A stretch of 64,000 nucleotides of DNA from Mactromeris polynyma (taxonomy: Eukaryota > Mollusca > Bivalvia > Venerida > Mactridae), in assembly GCA_032209605.1 (NCBI GenBank), contig JASFXZ010000014.1, positions 18,743,231-18,807,230 of the forward strand. Reading direction: 5' to 3'. Below the pieces are notes generated by a model. That model saw only the letters and a program-made list of their open reading frames with translations. It did not search any database and was not told the origin of the DNA. A program made the position numbers and the translations under genes. Positions 1 to 10,128 of the stretch are shown here, piece after piece (the first letter of the stretch is position 1; each line of letters starts with the position of its first letter).

Positions 1-121
1 CTGGAATGACAGACAATTCAGGCTATCCAATTTAGTTGATGTTTGATATATTATATTGCCTTTAGTTTCCAATTTTCGCCATACATGTATTAAGAAAATA
101 ATACAGAGTTCAGTCAGATCA
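1..121 (-). CDS. Candidate second exon of the same divergent gene (partial)
   Basis: A strong minus-strand acceptor, a pyrimidine-rich run ending TCATCATTTCAG at about 139-122, precedes sequence that stays open to base 1. It is in phase with the AG left over from the first candidate exon. The joined reading would be about 40 further codons, with peptide such as DLTELCIIFLIHVW, leaving the window. Forty open codons in AT-rich DNA can occur by chance and I recognise no domain, so this is tentative. If right, the intron is about 203 bp (324-122). Confidence 0.25.
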
Positions 122-324
122 CTGAAATGATGAAGAAAATCCAATATTATTGTTCTTCCAGTACTTTGATACAGAAAGCATTCTAAAAAATCAATATGAA
201 CTATTTCCAAAATGCAGTTATTCTCATTACAATCAAACATAACATAGCACTACAATAAAGCTATAATGCTTGTCTACACACGCTTTAAAATTAAAAATAA
301 AATGTAAGTAAGATTAATACACAC

Positions 325-392
325 CTGTCACTCGTTGGCAACACTAATCGGGATGCAGCTGCTGATGTAAACAAAGTAGTGACTAGTTTCAT
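325..392 (-). CDS. Candidate first coding exon of a gene divergent from RNF185
   Basis: Read on the minus strand, an ATG at 392-390 with A at -3 opens 22 codons plus two bases. They end at a plausible splice donor, GACAG|GTGTGT, with the last exon base at 325. The peptide begins MKLVTTLFTSAAASRL: no acidic residue in the first 20, rich in Ser/Thr/Ala, with Lys and Arg. This is typical of a mitochondrial presequence, although a short hydrophobic signal cannot be excluded. The exon lies head-to-head with RNF185, 365 bp from its ATG, with an NRF1 palindrome between them. I do not recognise the protein. The call rests on start context, donor and composition only. Confidence 0.4.
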
Positions 393-571
393 GTTTATTG
401 TGATATATGAAAATCACTTTACATACAAACTATTAAAGCAGAGAAAATACTTTTCCGACAAAATGATTGATTATCAATAATGATTTCATGTATTATATGC
501 GTATATAGAGTACAACAGTGCGTTTTCCTATTCTCTTTACTACTATAAAAATTTGGACACTACCACCGGTT

Positions 572-583
572 TGCGCATGCGCA
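572..583. promoter_or_regulatory. NRF1 consensus palindrome
   Basis: TGCGCATGCGCA is a perfect self-complementary match to the NRF1 recognition sequence. NRF1 is a CpG-promoter activator, best known for nuclear genes of mitochondrial function. The site is about 190 bp from the minus-strand ATG and 175 bp from the RNF185 ATG, so it could serve both. Binding is inferred from sequence only. Confidence 0.6.
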
Positions 584-587
584 GTAA

Positions 588-593
588 CACGTG
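588..593. promoter_or_regulatory. CACGTG E-box beside the NRF1 site
   Basis: Palindromic CACGTG, the core bound by bHLH-ZIP factors such as USF, MYC or TFE families, lies 4 bp downstream of the NRF1 palindrome. A 6-bp match is weak alone. Its position in the only CpG-containing patch of the intergenic interval makes it worth noting. Confidence 0.35.
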
Positions 594-757
594 AAAATGA
601 TGGAAAGATGTTTACGTTTTGTAAAGTGAATGTGAATTTCACTTAAATGAAGTAACTGGTAGCGTTTTTTCCTGCGTAACAAATGTACAAAGTTTAATTT
701 TTTTTGGTGAACAATATCTGCATAATTTAGCTTCGTTAGTAGACTGACAGTGACATT

Positions 758-3700
758 ATGGCAAGTGGCAGTGAGACAACATCTGGAGGTGAAGGTGGGG
801 CCTCCAATGATGGACCAGAGTCAGAGAATGCAATGTATGAGTGTAATATTTGTTTGGACACTGCACGAGATGCTGTCGTGAGCATGTGCGGACATTTATT
901 TTGGTAATTCAGTTTTATTGTTATAAGGTGTTTCTACTAGGCCTTTATCGTTTTATGATCCTGTAGTGGTGCGGGGTTAAGACGGCCGCCCGGTTAGCTC
1001 AGTCGGTAGAGCGCCGTACTAGCATTAGGGGATCTTTGGTTTCAGCCTCATATCGAGCACGTTTTTCCCCTTGATTTACTTCAGTGGTGGCAGTGGTGTT
1101 TGACTGCCCAATATTATTATTATTAGTGGTTGAGTCTCAAATGGCGGAAGGGGAAGGAGTGTATTGGTGTGGGGATAGACGACCCCCTGGTTAGCTCAGT
1201 CGGTAGAGTGCAGTACTAGTGTTAGGGGGTCATGGGTTCGAGCCCCACATCGGGCGCCTTTTCCCTTGATTTACTTCAATCCAAGAAGCATTTAGTCAAT
1301 TAGTGCTGTGACATGTTTATTTTTGAAAAGACACGCTTTATCAAGATGTTTGATTTAAAATGTTTGTATGCCTTATCAGCTATAGAACCAGAGCATAGGG
1401 GTACAGGAGTCCTGTAGTCCTAGAAATACTGTATTGGAAACACTATGGGTACGGCAGTTGACTACACCTACTTAATCAGCACAATTAATCCTTATTGGAA
1501 CATCTACCAGTACCAGTATTTTAACTGTTTAAGACAATGCTGAAATGAATAATGTTTTCATGTTTATTTTTTAATCAATGTTCGTAGGGCACTGTGGTCG
1601 AATAGCTATGGTCGCTGACTTGAAATCCCACCTTGGATATAGAGTTTGGGAGCAATCCAGCTGGCCCATAGATACTACCTAGGTGTCTGTCTGGGGTCTT
1701 CCTCCACCGTAAAGGCTGGTATAGTCCCTGCATGACCCTGGCTGTTAATGTGACTTAAGTTAAAGCCCTTTACAAAACAAATGTGTATGTAAGTCATAAG
1801 TTGGGTAGAGTATCAGCAATTTTCTTTGAATTAAGTTGATGATTTATCATTAAATGAAAGTCGGTACAACCATTGGATTACAGAGATTTATACTTCATTT
1901 ATACAATACATGTACCGGTATATTAATTTTATTTCAAACTTTCAGCTGGCCTTGTTTACATCAATGGTTAGAAACAAGACCAAATAGACAGACTTGCCCT
2001 GTATGCAAAGCTGGGATATCTAAGGATAAAGTTGTTCCTATATATGGAAGAGGTAGCTCAGATCAGAAAGACCCAAGGTATGTTTAATTCAACTGTGCAA
2101 ATGAAGACTTTCTATTTACTGTGAAAAATCTTTTTAGTAATAGTGGAAAACTAAAGAGGTCAAATCATTAATTTACTATAAGTTTGGCTTTATTTTTAAT
2201 TAATGATAAGTGTATCGACAGATAAATAATTGAAAGCATATTTATGCTCTTTATAATGCAGATTTGTTATTTTTGCATCTCCACAAAATGGGACGAGGCA
2301 ATTAAATTTATCCATTTTCATTTTTCTGTACCATAAGTTTGGTTTGTTCATAACTCGGAAAGTATATGACTGGCATATAGAGGAATACAGGTCTCCATAT
2401 GGGGGTTTGGAAATTGGATTCGTGTTTTATTTTTTGATGGACAAATATCTTCAATTTGACAGTTTCAAGGCTGTAATTTGCTGTATGGTTTTTATTTTTT
2501 GTTTTGAATGTGTTATATTTCCCTTTCCCCTGTGCAATTCTTTCACTTTATAAAATTATAGTGTTCAGGTTATTTTCTGTCCAGTTTTGGCCTATTGTTG
2601 CAAGCCGTCTTGACTTGTCCTATGATCTTTTCCATTTATTAACCCCCATGTCAAGTGCCTTTTGATTTATGGATTGTTGTTTTCCCGGAAGTCTGTGTGG
2701 GGAGGCAATGTTATGTAGTATGTATGTGGCGTTCCCTGTAGCAACTTATTCTCTCTCTTCCAAGAAATTGCTTTAATAAGTTTGATTGTTTTATCTTAAG
2801 TTTGGAATGAAATTTATTATCTTATGTTTCAGAGACAAGATGCCCCCTAGGCCCCAAGGTCAGCGTGCAGAGCCGGAAGTGCAAGGGGTAGGTTTTATGA
2901 GGCACATCATTATCAGGGACCTCACTGTACTTTGGGGAGAGGGGGTCACAGCCCTTGGAAGGGTGAATTTCAAGCTAACTGGGGGGAATTTTTTGACATG
3001 GTCAAACTGGTGTAGACATACAATAATCCTCATACTATTGCACACATCAGTAAACAAAACACTAAAATATTTCAGATATAGCGTCTGCTTGTCAGAAAAT
3101 TGTATTTCTAATTAAAGTAGTATTTTGCAAGGTTTCTTGGGGCTCCTTTTTTAATGGGGGAATGGGGCTGACATTCAGCCTCAATAATGGATGATTGAGG
3201 GCCCTGATTATAGTTTGTCTACTCAATCAAAAATTAAAACTGTCTTGGTGTGGCAGTGTTGAGTGCAGCATGTTGGGTTCGAGCCACATCTGTGACATAC
3301 CGATTTGTTCAAAAACGGAACCAGTATCTCACTTGTCTATGCTTAGCATTATAAGCCCTTGGATGGCTTGGTGCCATAGAGTAACTATAGTCATTCATTA
3401 AAAGTATGTATAGTTTACTAACAAAGGGTGCAAGTATAACTTGCCTATTTACTAAAGTTTCTTACTTATTCTCTTCACTCAGTCGAAGCATAAGGTGGGC
3501 ACAAGATACCACAATTCAGTGCAGTTTATGGATTTTTTTTCGGCTTCTCCCCAGGTCATATCTAGCTTCTTGAGTTTAGCCAAGACTATTCTGCACCAGG
3601 TGGTCTTAGGTCTGCCTCTTTCCCTGTGGAGTATAGCAAAGGGCTGCTGTGATGTTTGATTCCTGGCATCTGAGGACTTGTCCAAGCCATCTAAAACATG

Positions 3701-5033
3701 TAATACAGCTGTATTTGCTGAACTATGGAAGTGGAGTAGGTCCGTGTTCGAGATATAACTTGCTTAGTTGGTTTATAAAATTTTACATTCATGTATCTGC
3801 CTTCATGAGCCTTAAAAGGTAATAATGATAGGTATGCCTTATTCATTTACGCTTATTTTAATACAGAAGTCTATGTTTAATGTACTGTGTGAAACCCAAA
3901 TACACTGCATGTAATAATATTGTTGTCATCTTTTTCATGTTTCAAATTTTCAAGCTGAATGACCAATTTAATTTTTTAGCACCTCCCACCTTGTTAATTC
4001 AGCAGTCATAGATAAATGATTCTTTACCTTAAATTATGTCAATCTCAGTCATTGCGTGTATTTTTTTTACTTATTTCAGAAGTGAATTGTTTACTTTTAC
4101 TTTTTTGTGTTTTTCTCCCTTGGTTATATAATTATTGCTAATTATTTGTACTTAATTAACAATTGTATGCCTGGTAAATCCATGGTTGAATTTCTGGTAA
4201 ATCCATGGTTGAATTTCATAGTGAGTTATATTATTCTGCTTTTTTAATTTTACAGGGCTTCCCAGGATTTGGGTTTGGAGATGGTGGTTTTCATATGTCC
4301 TTTGGTATTGGTGCATTCCCATTTGGTATATTTGCTTCAACATTTAACTTAAACGATGGCAGACCAGGACCTCGTAAGTTTCATACTTGCTTACAGCTAT
4401 TACTTAAATTAAATTTATATCACCTTAAATAACAAAGTCAATTTGAAGCCAGTGTAGTTATGGACGTCATCTTTATGGTATGTTGTCTGTCGATCCATTG
4501 CAAAAAAAACGCCCCAACAATTTTAAAGGGATTCCAATGAAATGTTATGCACGAAACTTAGATTTTATTGGTAAGTAAGAGTCCCCTGGAAGACAAAAGC
4601 AGGTGTTCATAACTCCAAATTTGTATCTCTGAATAGCCTGAAATAAAGTCATGGTTGAGAGTTAAAAGTTGTATAGTTAGTTAAGCTCGAGTGAATAATA
4701 ATTGCTTCATTTAATACATGAAACGGTTCAGGACTCTCGCTTGCTTGAGTACTGATTAGTAACCCAGAAAGCAGTCATGTGATAAAAATTAGTTATAAGC
4801 TTGTTTTACATTTGATGTTACTTGAATATGTTTAAAAGTGGACATATGTTTAAAGGTGTTTACTTGACAATGGTGCAGACTTTTGGTAGTTTTGTTACTT
4901 AGTTTTATTTCGTTATAAAATTTTGTATGTTTCAGCCCCAGCTGGTTCTGCACAACAACAAGAAGAACAAGTGTTGTCTAAATTCTTCCTCTGGGTGGCT
5001 GTGATCTTCATCATCTGGTTGTTGTTAGCATGA
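758..5033 (+). CDS. RNF185: RNF185: ER-membrane RING-type E3 ubiquitin ligase (5 coding exons)
   Basis: Coding exons are 758-903, 1946-2077, 2833-2887, 4256-4373 and 4936-5033. All four introns are GT-AG and the phases join to 549 nt, giving 182 aa (human RNF185 is about 192). Residues 29-69 form a C3HC4 RING: C29, C32, C44, H46, C49, C52, C66, C69, including [20 protein letters not shown] across the first splice. The conserved KVVPIYGRG and PPRPQGQR linker follows. Residues 126-143 ([12 protein letters not shown]) and 167-181 are two hydrophobic segments that anchor the protein in the ER membrane. The GFGFGDGGF...[10 protein letters not shown] stretch is closer to RNF185 than to its paralogue RNF5. 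The family ubiquitinates ER-associated degradation substrates and also acts at mitochondria and in autophagy. The start is the ATG giving the compact acidic N-terminus ([13 protein letters not shown]) expected before the RING. Introns hold SINEs and a LINE fragment. Upstream is a possible NRF1-driven bidirectional promoter; the next gene downstream is convergent. Confidence 0.96.
983..1262 (+). repeat. Two head-to-tail tRNA-derived SINE units (locus A)
   Basis: Two tRNA-like heads sit in RNF185 intron 1. The A boxes TAGCTCAGTCGG are at 995-1006 and 1192-1203, 197 bp apart. The second unit has an excellent B box, GGTTCGAGCCC (1235-1245); in the first it is degraded. Between the heads lies a shared tail (CCCTTGATTTACTTC, then GGTTGAGTCTCAAATGGCGG). 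The heads do not fold as full tRNAs and there is no anticodon context to call a functional gene. The same head-plus-tail arrangement recurs at 9.75 kb and, inverted, at 51.5 kb. Confidence 0.75.
1588..1790 (+). mobile_element. Degenerate SINE, second family (intron 1 of RNF185)
   Basis: The segment starts GGGCACTGTGGTCGAATAGC and ends in a body with GGGGTCTTCCTCCACCGT, a motif also present in altered form at 5348-5360. It resembles the copy at 5148-5440 and, in its head, the unit at 53929. The tRNA-like promoter boxes are poor here. The SINE assignment comes from similarity to the better-preserved copies in this window. Confidence 0.55.
2470..2765 (+). repeat. Unclassified dispersed repeat, copy 1 (intron 2 of RNF185)
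   Basis: Runs such as TATATTTCCCTTTCCCCTGT, GGCCTATTGTTGCAAGC, GATCTTTTCCATTTATTAA, TTTATGGATTGTTGTTTTCC and GTCTGTGTGGGGAGGCA recur in the same order, reverse-complemented, at 23822-24210. The two copies are diverged and differ by an extra ~100-bp block in the second. No coding domain or terminal repeat is seen, so the class is unknown. The boundaries are approximate. Confidence 0.65.
3479..3700 (-). pseudogene. Non-LTR retrotransposon 3' fragment (intron 3 of RNF185)
   Basis: The minus strand encodes [20 protein letters not shown], then [11 protein letters not shown] and a C-terminus ending VPTLCFD. This matches the familiar end of LINE polyproteins ([13 protein letters not shown]...LTWGEAE...W..LV.ALC). 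Only about 70 codons survive, and the upstream part reading like H-V-L-R is damaged. It is a 5'-truncated, dead insertion, antisense to RNF185. A 24-bp direct duplication (TGGTAAATCCATGGTTGAAT...) also lies in this intron near 4170-4220. Confidence 0.7.
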
Positions 5034-7012
5034 TGAAACTTTATTCTATTTAAATTTACGATGTAAAAATTTGCTTCACTTGGCTTGTTAAAATGCTGAT
5101 TTAATCGAAGGGTCTAACTCAGCAGTTTTTGTCTTGGCTATTTTGTTGGGCGGTCCTCCGTGGCAGGGTGGCTATGATCACTGACCTTGACCTACTTTCC
5201 CCTCGCCCCTGTTGGTTCGAATCCCACTGGCATGTAAAATTTGCATGTGAGAAAGCTATCCGACTGGCTTAGGGATTCAGGGAAGGTTGGTGGCTGTACG
5301 CAGGTGCCCGTCTGTGTCCATATTGATGCTAGAAGGTGCACATAGGGGCTTCCTCCACACTAATTGCTGGAAAAGTGTTTGCAAGACCTGGTTGTTCATA
5401 TGACTACTAGCCCTATTACGGACAAAGAAAATTTATTTAGCATAATGTGCGTTTAGGTTTTTATGTGCCATTTATTCATTTGCTCACAGTTTGGTTGAAT
5501 TATTGGCATAGTTTATTCTTGATTTAAAAGTCTGACATTGGAACGTACAGTATATTATGTGTTTGTGAAAAAGTAATGACAATATTATTGTAAAATGGTT
5601 TATTTGTCTTATCAAAGACACATTTAATTGGTGATGTTTTAATCAACACTAAGTTCAGCACCAGATGTTTGGTTAAACTACATTTTGAGTACAGTAACGT
5701 TGTATGGGATTAACTTTTAATTTTGACATTGTATCCTTCTAATACAATGTATAAATTATTTTTTCCACAATGCTTGGCTGATGCAATAACTGTTGAGCAA
5801 ACATGAATATAAAACAGAACACATTAACCCTTTGTTTTCCCGCTGTAACCTTGAACAAAATTGAATAAGAGATACTGAAATGGTAACATATAATATTTCA
5901 AAGGGCAAGTGCAGTACAATGTTGATTTTATACATATGTGTCATTATTGTGTTATTGTTAGTGTTTTTCTGTCGAAATAATATGTTGTGTATAAAATTTA
6001 CTATAAATTATAAGAGCATTACAATTCCATAAACATTTCAATGATGCTTCTTCAAAGATGATCCATGCGCTATTGTATATGCTGCTTTGATGTAAGACTG
6101 AATTGCAGTGTTGCTTTGATTCTCAATATTTTTGATGTTTATTAATTGTAAACAGTCCCCAGTTGCATAAAACTTTTTAAATAGATATTTTTCTGAAATG
6201 AAATATTTGTTTTTGTATGTACTGAAAATCTTGCAACAGTTTGGTTATCAATTGTTTGTTTGACTAAATCTAGTTTATATATCAGCTTTTCGAAAAAGTC
6301 TTTGAATATAACATCTGCAACATTTAAGACTGATCTTAATCTAATGTTTTGTGCAATGGGGGCTAATTTTGTTGAAAATCATGGACTTCTTTATTTCTGG
6401 ACACCTTGTTACCCGAGTGTTTTCTTTCTGGGGATGGTTTGTTTAAGCAGATTCTAGTGTTGTATAGCAAGACTGGGTATATTTGAGATTGAATGTGTTT
6501 ATGCAGTCTAGATGTATTTGTAAAAGTAAAGTATTATACAAATACATGCTTATGTATGTACATTATATGCACAAGTTTTACTTGTTTTACAGAATTGTGA
6601 GGCCTAATTTTGTCTGACCATTCTTGAATGTTATTTTATAATTGCATATTGATTTGTATTTGCTATGTAAATCTGGCAATTTTTTCAATGTTTGATTTTC
6701 ACATTTTGTTGTATTTTTCATTGCTTAGAAAGTTTATTTGTGCCTGATTTAAGTTTTAGTGCCGAGTTTTATTGGTAAGTCTCAATAGAATCAATGTTCA
6801 AGTCTAGATCACAGCCAGTACCTGTGTTAATTTATAATTTTGTGTCATTGTTAAGATTAAAATTCGTTATGTAGAGGACATATTGGACATTGCCTTCAAG
6901 CTTACAAAATTTCAAAATGAATACATGTACTGACGTGTTATTGATTGTACCTGTGGTACATGAACTTCTCTTCTTTACATGGGATGTCATTGATAGTAAA
7001 GATATTAATAAA
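5034..7012 (+). other. Probable RNF185 3' untranslated region
   Basis: There is no gene-like ORF after the RNF185 stop. The first clear AATAAA on the plus strand that I find is at 7007-7012 (ATTAATAAACTAGG), which would give a ~2-kb 3' UTR containing a SINE. Earlier cleavage at a variant signal is possible. The end point is a guess. Confidence 0.3.
5148..5440 (+). mobile_element. tRNA-derived SINE, second family, best copy
   Basis: It starts GGCGGTCCTCCGTGGCAGGG, with an A-box-like GTGGCAGGGTGGC. A very good B box, GGTTCGAATCCC, lies at about 5214-5225. The tail contains GGGATTCAGGGAAGGTTGG, GGTGCCCGTC and GGCTTCCTCCAC. The same modules occur at 1588-1790, and the tRNA-like head recurs at 53929-54074. 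It lies in the likely 3' UTR of RNF185. Confidence 0.7.
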
Positions 7013-8261
7013 CTAGGGAGTCTAAAGATAGGATTTTGAATTGATGATACAATTGAAGAAATTGAATCTGAGCAGTAGTTGTATAAGTCTATGTTTTCTG
7101 TTGACTCTTGTGCAGTAAATATTTGTGTGTTTTTTAGTCATAATGGTTGCCTGAAGAAACTAAATGACTGTGCTCAGGATTATTAACTATGTTTCGAGAG
7201 GCTCAAAAGTGATGGATGCATTTTGCAACCCTAGCATACCAGCTGTTTAGAACAGTGTATGTCATGTATCACTTTGTATGTGGATAAGCACCAGTGACCA
7301 TACATTAAGGTCATAAATTTACTATTTCTGTGTACAAATATTGATACATCATTGATATACTGCACTCCACATGCTGATTCAGATTTGGCGGTCAGTGACA
7401 CCCTAATGATATACATATTATCCTGGTTTAGATTATCCGGATATAAAATACCCTTGTTTGATAAAGACGATATTATACCTATAATACTTGTTATGTATAA
7501 ATGGTGTATAGATTATGATGTTTTCCAAAGTAATTAAATTGTTAATAATGAAATTTAGTAATGTTACTGTTTCTTATGTGCCTTACCAGACCAGCAAAAA
7601 ATGAAGGGAAATTTGCACAAAAAATGAATTTATTCAAAGCAGTATTTTGCTAACTGTAACAAAAACAATACAGCCAAAACAAATAGTTCCATTTTATCTA
7701 AAGGTCTACATAAACATGTTTTTCACACAGTGCCTACAAGGGTAATAGAAAATATCTGGAATCTGACGTTTCTATGTGAAAATTTAAATTGCAGTGATAG
7801 GAATGGAAACATTATATCCTTAATGCAAGAGGGCTATAATCCTATGTCCCTCACTATATAACACTTGCACGAAAACATTTTTTATAAAAAAGGGTCTTAA
7901 CGTTGACGAATGAGTGGCTGCAGGAATATTACTTTGATAACTGAAGCAATACAAACTATTTCGTAAACTAGTGACATCATATTAGAAATATGGAATAAAC
8001 TGATTCAAGGGCCATAGCTACGACTATATTGGAACATTCCTGATCACACTTCATATATTCATATATATACAAGTTATATTGAACAATACTAGAATTACAA
8101 ATTTACTGAAGAATTAATTAAAGAAGTTTGAAGCAAGTGCAACAAACACAGAAATCAATACTGAGAATTATTGTAAAGGATGTGGCCATTCAATGTGGCA
8201 TAACATTGGTACAATAACGTTCATTTAGACTGCAATATGCCAGTGAGAAGATCATGCTTGT
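7013..8261. other. Convergent intergenic / 3' UTR interval
   Basis: No supported gene. On the minus strand AATAAA lies at 7634-7629, a possible polyadenylation signal for the coiled-coil gene. Its 3' UTR would then be about 1.1 kb and include the 8.26-kb minisatellite. The rest is AT-rich with no coding pattern. Confidence 0.3.
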
Positions 8262-8528
8262 GTTGTCAGAGGCCTTATTCACAAACATGTGTTGTCAGAG
8301 GCATTATTCACAAACATGTGTTGTCAGAGGCATTATTCACAAACGTGTTGTCAGAGGCCTTATTCACAAACGTGTTGTCAGAGGCATTATTCACAAACAT
8401 GTGTTGTCAGAGGCATTATTCACAAACGTGTTGTCAGAGGCCTTATTCACAAACGTGTTGTCAGAGGCATTATTCACAAATATGTGTTGTCAGAGGCATT
8501 ATTCACAAACATGTGTCGTCAGAGGCCT
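8262..8528 (+). repeat. 27/29-bp minisatellite between convergent genes
   Basis: Nine units of TCAGAGGC(C/A)TTATTCACAAACGTGTTG alternate between 27 and 29 bp (an extra TG gives CATGTGTTG), and a tenth breaks off at 8528. The C/A variant and the length variant follow a repeating order (A29, A27, C27), so there is an 83-bp higher-order unit. It creates spurious ORFs in several frames. The core GGCCTTATTCACAAACGT also occurs, inverted, at 14869-14888. Confidence 0.9.
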
Positions 8529-8785
8529 TGGTACATCATAGTTTTACTGCCACCAGTAAAAGTGTATACAGAGAAGTGCACAACACCAAATAATAAATCT
8601 CGGGTTCAAGCAGAAAAAAAAAATTGTATGCGTACATGTAGTATGATGGACATTTACCAACACTCAACATTTCATGTAGCTAGAATTTGTAGAAACATAT
8701 CAAGAGTTTACTTGATATTGCAATAATAAAATGTTTACAATATATACCAAGTAATTTTGGGATTCAGATATTTGTAGATAACTCA

Positions 8786-9700
8786 TCAGAAATTCTTTGC
8801 CTTTTTAAAGAGAGGTTTTGCTACAACAGTTTGTTTGGGTGCACTACGACGGTTTCCAGGCGTAGGTAGTGGTTTTTGAACAATTCTAACTTGCTCTTTC
8901 AAATCATTTATTTCTGTTACATACTGTCTCTGTGAATATTCAAACTTCTGTCTCAACATCTCCTGGTTTGTAGAGAACCTATGTTGTTGATCCATCAATG
9001 CTGTCATTTTCTCATCTTGGGCTGCAGCTAGTTTTCCTTCATAATTTGCTATCAACTTTTTAAATTCTAAATTTTTATCTTTCCTCAACTGCTCAACTTC
9101 AGAGTTCTTCATAGTAAGTACATCATTAACTTCTTTATCCTTTTCTTGCAATTTGTTGACTATTTCATTCTGGAGATTCTCCATTTCTTTTTCATGATCT
9201 TTTTGATTGTGTGCAATCTGCTGCTCATATTCACCAGCCTTTTCATCTATTTGTTTCTTCAATAGTGTAAGTTTACTTTCTAGAGATTCAATCGTTTCCT
9301 TTTTCTCATCAAGTTCTTTTTTCAGTTTATCAACAAGATCTAGTTCATTATGAAGACTATCAATTGTTTTCTGCATCAACTCACTGGTTACTTCTAAATC
9401 AGAAATTCTGGTTTTGTAGTTCATTTCTCTCTTTTCCAAACATTGCACCGTTTGTTTCAAATCATTTTCTAAAGTTTGTGATTTGATTTCCTGACATTTC
9501 CAGCTATGTATCAATAATTCAAACAATTCAATATCTTCCTTAGGTTCTGATGTTTCCCTGGACAACCTAGCATCATCAGTGCCAGCTGCCAACTCCTGCT
9601 CTATATGTTCTATGTCAAATTTATTGTATTTGCTGTCAGATGGTATTGCATCATCAGATGTAAATTTGTCATTGTGAGAGTGTGACTTATCAGCTTCCAT
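8786..9700 (-). CDS. 304-aa coiled-coil protein, possibly CCDC152-like
   Basis: This is one uninterrupted 304-codon frame. The first ~55 residues are polar and acidic (EADKSHSHNDKF). Residues ~58-275 are a nearly continuous coiled coil with heptads such as KLKKELDEKKETIESLESKL and EFKKLIANYEGKLAAAQ. The tail is basic (RRSAPKQTVVAKPLFKKAKNF). No catalytic domain or membrane segment is seen. An in-frame TGA directly upstream (9706-9704) fixes the start. A good acceptor, TTTTTTTTCAG, ends at 9712, so this is a downstream exon preceded by a 5' UTR exon. An out-of-frame ATG at 9711 opens a short overlapping uORF. The order of segments (LQ.TI...; EY...I; the KLIANYEGKLAAAQ-like block; a basic Lys/Arg...F C-terminus) recalls vertebrate CCDC152, whose function is poorly known. 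I recall this similarity and have not computed it. Convergent with RNF185. Confidence 0.85.
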   Translation of the reverse strand: MEADKSHSHNDKFTSDDAIPSDSKYNKFDIEHIEQELAAGTDDARLSRETSEPKEDIELFELLIHSWKCQEIKSQTLENDLKQTVQCLEKREMNYKTRISDLEVTSELMQKTIDSLHNELDLVDKLKKELDEKKETIESLESKLTLLKKQIDEKAGEYEQQIAHNQKDHEKEMENLQNEIVNKLQEKDKEVNDVLTMKNSEVEQLRKDKNLEFKKLIANYEGKLAAAQDEKMTALMDQQHRFSTNQEMLRQKFEYSQRQYVTEINDLKEQVRIVQKPLPTPGNRRSAPKQTVVAKPLFKKAKNF

Positions 9701-9747
9701 TTCTCAAACATCTGAAAAAAAACAAAAAATGACAGCAGTTTAGTGGA

Positions 9748-10125
9748 GAAGGATTAGACGGCAATCCAGTCAGTTTGTTCCAGTAGAGTGCCATGCTAGT
9801 GTTAAGGGGGTCAAGGGGTCAGGTAAAATATCAAACACAATTCCCCTTGAGTTACTTCAATGATGGTAGTAGTGTTCGATGGCCCTAGGTAGTTGAGACT
9901 CAAATGATGAAACGGGAGATGAATATAATGGTGTAGGGTTAGAAGGCCACCCAGTTAGTTGAGTTCAGTATTTGAGTTGAGGGAGGCATGGGTTTGACCC
10001 CAAAATCGGGCACACTTTCCCCTCAATTTACTTAAATGGTGGCCATGACTGAGCCTTAAACGCTTAAAGTGAAACAGATGGTCACCAAGTCAGCTCTGTC
10101 GGTAGAGCACTGTAGCTCTATTACC
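9748..10125 (+). repeat. Degenerate tandem tRNA-derived SINE units (locus B)
   Basis: Three decayed heads occur at about 9768, 9952 and 10088. The last (GTCAGCTCTGTCGGTAGAGC) is the best A-box region and the second keeps a B-box remnant GGGTTTGACCCC. The linkers carry the tail words seen at locus A (CCCCTTGAGTTACTTCAATG, GAGACTCAAATGATG). Spacing is about 184 and 136 bp. It is older than locus A and lies just upstream of the coiled-coil exon. Confidence 0.65.
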
Positions 10126-10128
10126 TAG

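Larger units (their letters stand above)
393..757. promoter_or_regulatory. Putative bidirectional promoter between divergent genes
   Basis: This 365-bp interval separates the minus-strand ATG (392) from the RNF185 ATG (758). It carries a perfect NRF1-type palindrome near its midpoint, a CACGTG E-box 4 bp after it, and a local cluster of CpG-containing motifs (ACCGG, GCGC, CACGTG) that stands out from the AT-rich surroundings. No convincing TATA box is placed for either gene. That RNF185 uses it follows from position. That the minus-strand gene shares it depends on that gene being real. Confidence 0.5.

Noticed and set aside
1181..1255. Functional tRNA gene
   Set aside because: The A and B boxes are good, but the acceptor stem and anticodon arm do not pair and the unit is repeated with a constant non-tRNA tail. 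It is a SINE head.
8237..8726. Three overlapping 95-145-codon frames
   Set aside because: They lie in the 27/29-bp minisatellite. The mixed unit lengths open all three frames by turns.
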